Assembly: GCA_016839845.1 (NCBI GenBank)
Contig: JAEOTL010000244.1
Span: 1 to 14,158 of the forward strand
DNA from: Promethearchaeota archaeon
GTDB lineage: Archaea; Asgardarchaeota; Lokiarchaeia; Sigynarchaeales; SOKP01
DNA: 14,158 bases
Reading direction: 5' to 3'
Shown here: in pieces, positions 12,389 to 14,158 of the stretch
How positions within the stretch are numbered: position 1 is the stretch's first letter
How the letters are laid out: each line of letters opens with the position of its first letter
Program-made: the position numbers and the translations under genes
The notes under the pieces: model-generated
Told to the model about the DNA's origin: nothing
The model's input: the letters and a program-made list of their open reading frames with translations, nothing else
Databases searched by the model: none

Positions 12389-12419
12389 TTTTTTTCCCAT
12401 GAATTATAGGAAAAAAAAA
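12389..12419 (-). terminator. Terminator after the crotonase-fold gene
   Basis: Nine T on the minus strand (12419-12411) are followed by a pairing GG/CC and A-rich arm (12397-12389). The CTTTTTTTCC and GGAAAAAAA arms make it readable as a terminator from both directions. It lies 60 nt past the crotonase stop. Confidence 0.5.
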
Positions 12420-12478
12420 GTGATCTTTGTCATGCCTAATAATAGAAAAAATGAAGGTAACAAGGGCTGTAACTAAGT

Positions 12479-13330
12479 CTACCACTTATCTGGAAATTTA
12501 GGCTCTCTTTTTTCAAAAAAAGCTTTCACTGCTTCTTGAGGATCTAAAGATTGGGAACATAAGTTTTGTGTCCTATTTTCAAGCTCAATTGCAGATTCTA
12601 ATGAAGAAGCATCGATATTGATGTTTAAAGCTTCTTTAGTTAGGCGAAGTCCTAAAATACTTTTCGATAATAAATTCTTTGCCAATTTTAAAGCTTCTTC
12701 ACCAACCTCATCATCGGGAACAACTCTAGAGACAAGTCCAATTCTAGCAGCTTCTTTTGCATCAACATCCTTTCCAGTATAAATTATCTCTGCTGCGTTA
12801 GAAAAGCCGATAAGTCTCGGAAGCCAATATGAACTTCCGCAATCTGCTCCGGAGACACCAATTTTAATGAATGCATTACAAAAAACGGCGCTTTCCCCGG
12901 CAACCCGAATATCGGAAGCCATTGACAAAGCAAAACCTCCTCCATATGCAGATCCCTTAACAGCAGCGATCACAGGTTGCGGAATCCTCCTCAATTTAAT
13001 CATCATTTGAGAAACCTTTCGTTGCAACATAAAACCTCGCTTAATTGGATCTTTTGTTGCCATGTATCTGTAGTTTTTGTCTTGCTTATACTTCTTCATG
13101 GATTCTTCTGAATTCCACTCTATTAAATCTAAACCAGCACAGAAAGCTCTTCCTTCTCCCTGCAAAATAACAACATGAATGTCAAAATTATTTTCCAAAT
13201 TATTCATATAATCGAGAAATTCTTCCATTAATTCAAGATTAAGCGCGTTCAATCTGTTAGGTCTGTTTAAGGTAATAATTGAAATACCATCTTGACGTTC
13301 CTCAATATTAATTGTTTTGTACTCTTTCAT
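12479..13330 (-). CDS. Crotonase-fold acyl-CoA enzyme (enoyl-CoA hydratase/isomerase family) without the classical catalytic glutamates
   Basis: A 283-aa crotonase-family protein. LNRPNRLNALNLEL, GRAFCAGLDL and GSAYGGGFALSMASDIR are the standard CoA-binding and oxyanion-hole segments, and the C-terminal trimer helices and EKREPKFPDKW tail are typical. In true enoyl-CoA hydratases two Glu activate water. Here the first falls on Ala134 (GGGFAL) and the second on Phe154 (NAFIKIG). SGADCG places Asp163 where dienoyl-CoA isomerases carry a catalytic Asp. The AFIKIG-SGxDxG pattern is a recurrent subgroup, so an isomerase, a lyase or another CoA-thioester reaction is more likely than plain hydration. 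The ATG at 13330 has GGTGG 6 nt upstream, which favours it over a TTG at 13342. No other beta-oxidation gene is nearby. Confidence 0.92.
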   Translation of the reverse strand: MKEYKTINIEERQDGISIITLNRPNRLNALNLELMEEFLDYMNNLENNFDIHVVILQGEGRAFCAGLDLIEWNSEESMKKYKQDKNYRYMATKDPIKRGFMLQRKVSQMMIKLRRIPQPVIAAVKGSAYGGGFALSMASDIRVAGESAVFCNAFIKIGVSGADCGSSYWLPRLIGFSNAAEIIYTGKDVDAKEAARIGLVSRVVPDDEVGEEALKLAKNLLSKSILGLRLTKEALNINIDASSLESAIELENRTQNLCSQSLDPQEAVKAFFEKREPKFPDKW

Positions 13331-13404
13331 AATAGCCACCAAAATTCTTCATTAACAAGTTAGTGTAATTATTAGATGATTGAAAAATTTTAAGATTTTC
13401 TTCA

Positions 13405-13437
13405 TTTTTAAAACCCAAAAATCCCATCTTTGGATTT
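13405..13437 (-). terminator. Hairpin terminator after the third HAD gene
   Basis: AAATCC and GGATTT (13437-13432 with 13424-13419, minus strand) form a 6-bp stem with a 7-nt loop, followed by TTTTGGGTTTT. It is placed 3 nt after the stop codon. Confidence 0.45.
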
Positions 13438-13439
13438 GT

Positions 13440-14156
13440 TTATGATATACTTTTTATTATCGGTACGGCATCAGAAATTTGACTTATTTCATAATCAGGT
13501 TCTATATCGGTCGTGTTGATCTCATTTGAATCATTTAACCAAATCGATAGCATATCAAAATCATTTGCCCCTTTTACATCAGTTTCTATCATGTCCCCAA
13601 TATGTATCGCATTAGTAGCTTTACAATTTAATTCGTTTAATGGGATTTCGAACATCTTTTGATGCGGCTTAAATAATCCCGTTTCGTCTGAATATATAGT
13701 TACATCAAAATATTGAAGTATTCCATAATTCTCTAGTACTTGACTAATAATAGGCCCCGGTGTCACGCCAGTATTGGAAATTAAGCCTAATTGGTAATCT
13801 GGAGCTAATTCTTCTAATGTGTCTGTTACACCCTTTTTTAGTAGGGGAGGATTGTCAATCATAAGAGATTCAAATTCTAGTCTAAGTTTTTCAATTTCTT
13901 TTTCTTCAATCTTGAGCTCTAGCTCTTTAAAAACTCTAGTTATTCGTTCCTTAGTATAGATATGGTGAAAATTAATATCTTCAAACGTCACTTCATGAAA
14001 ATGAAATTTGGAATGATAAGCATTTTCAACAGTATTAGAGGAAATGGGGATGCCTTGCTTCTCTAAGAAGTTATATAATGAGGTTAGTCTGATTTCTGAA
14101 TATGATTTCTTTGAAAATAGCGTATTCCAGAGGTCAAACGTAACTACACTGATCAT
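13440..14156 (-). CDS. HAD-superfamily subfamily IA hydrolase
   Basis: A 238-aa protein with motif I VTFDLWNTL (Asp8, Trp10 at the +2 position), motif II GLISNTG (Ser127), motif III FKPHQKMFE (Lys163) and motif IV IHIGDMIETD (Asp188, Asp193). A helical cap (about 15-100) contains a His-rich stretch (FHFHEVTFEDINFHH). FDLWNTL and similar FD-x-W/Y-x-TL signatures are common in archaeal HAD proteins and in haloacid dehalogenases, which lack the second Asp, so the reaction may be phosphatase or dehalogenase. The ATG at 14156 lies two bases from the window end, so the promoter is outside. MISVVTFD is a natural HAD start and I consider the gene complete. The crotonase gene follows after about 110 nt on the same strand. 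Confidence 0.9.
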   Translation of the reverse strand: MISVVTFDLWNTLFSKKSYSEIRLTSLYNFLEKQGIPISSNTVENAYHSKFHFHEVTFEDINFHHIYTKERITRVFKELELKIEEKEIEKLRLEFESLMIDNPPLLKKGVTDTLEELAPDYQLGLISNTGVTPGPIISQVLENYGILQYFDVTIYSDETGLFKPHQKMFEIPLNELNCKATNAIHIGDMIETDVKGANDFDMLSIWLNDSNEINTTDIEPDYEISQISDAVPIIKSIS

Positions 14157-14158
14157 AA

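Noticed and set aside
1..14158. CRISPR arrays, insertion sequences, transposase or phage genes
   Set aside because: No regularly spaced direct repeats, terminal inverted repeats flanking a transposase, or recognisable mobile-element proteins were seen on either strand.

Overview
The window is an AT-rich stretch of archaeal chromosome. Archaeal features seen directly are TATA-box-like elements about 25 nt before start codons (for example on the minus strand at 9296-9287, ahead of the ATG at 9262), starts with little or no leader, a mix of GAGGT/GGAGG and GGTGG ribosome-binding sites, oligo-T stretches after genes, and a very large protein joining winged-helix domains to TPRs. This protein style, together with the many small HAD phosphatases, suggests an Asgard archaeon. 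That is an inference, because no eukaryotic-signature protein lies in the window.

Layout. 1-2607 (+): a secreted protein of unknown function and a four-helix membrane protein with a C-terminal zinc ribbon. 2685-4913: a divergent pair, an alpha/beta-hydrolase fold protein (-) and a MalY/PatB-type PLP lyase (+), separated by a region with a perfect 9-bp dyad. 4993-5607 (+): a HAD phosphatase that runs tail to tail, 2 nt apart, into a minus-strand operon. In that operon (9262 down to 5610) a 991-aa triple-winged-helix/TPR protein precedes a small radical-SAM-like protein that has lost two of its three cluster cysteines. 9263-9445 is a divergent promoter region with nested palindromes. 9446-10443 (+) holds several very small genes with good ribosome-binding sites, including a 33-aa protein with two CxxC pairs, and a GC-rich patch that looks like structured RNA. 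10505-11592 (+): a HAD-like protein and a 106-aa unknown protein, probably one operon. 11699-14156 (-): an anchored extracellular protein with an acidic linker, a crotonase-fold protein without the classical glutamates, and a third HAD protein.

How the genes may work together. Most genes here look like one- or two-gene housekeeping or accessory units. The part that looks like a dedicated system is 5610-9945: the winged-helix/TPR protein and its radical-SAM-derived partner on one strand, a set of tiny charged or zinc-binding proteins on the other, and a palindromic control region between them. The regulatory link is inferred from arrangement only. A recurring theme is substitution of catalytic residues in recognisable folds: Ser to Ala in the alpha/beta hydrolase, Cys to Ser twice in the radical-SAM fold, and both Glu lost in the crotonase. 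The three HAD proteins also lack the second Asp of motif I, though that is common in several HAD subfamilies.
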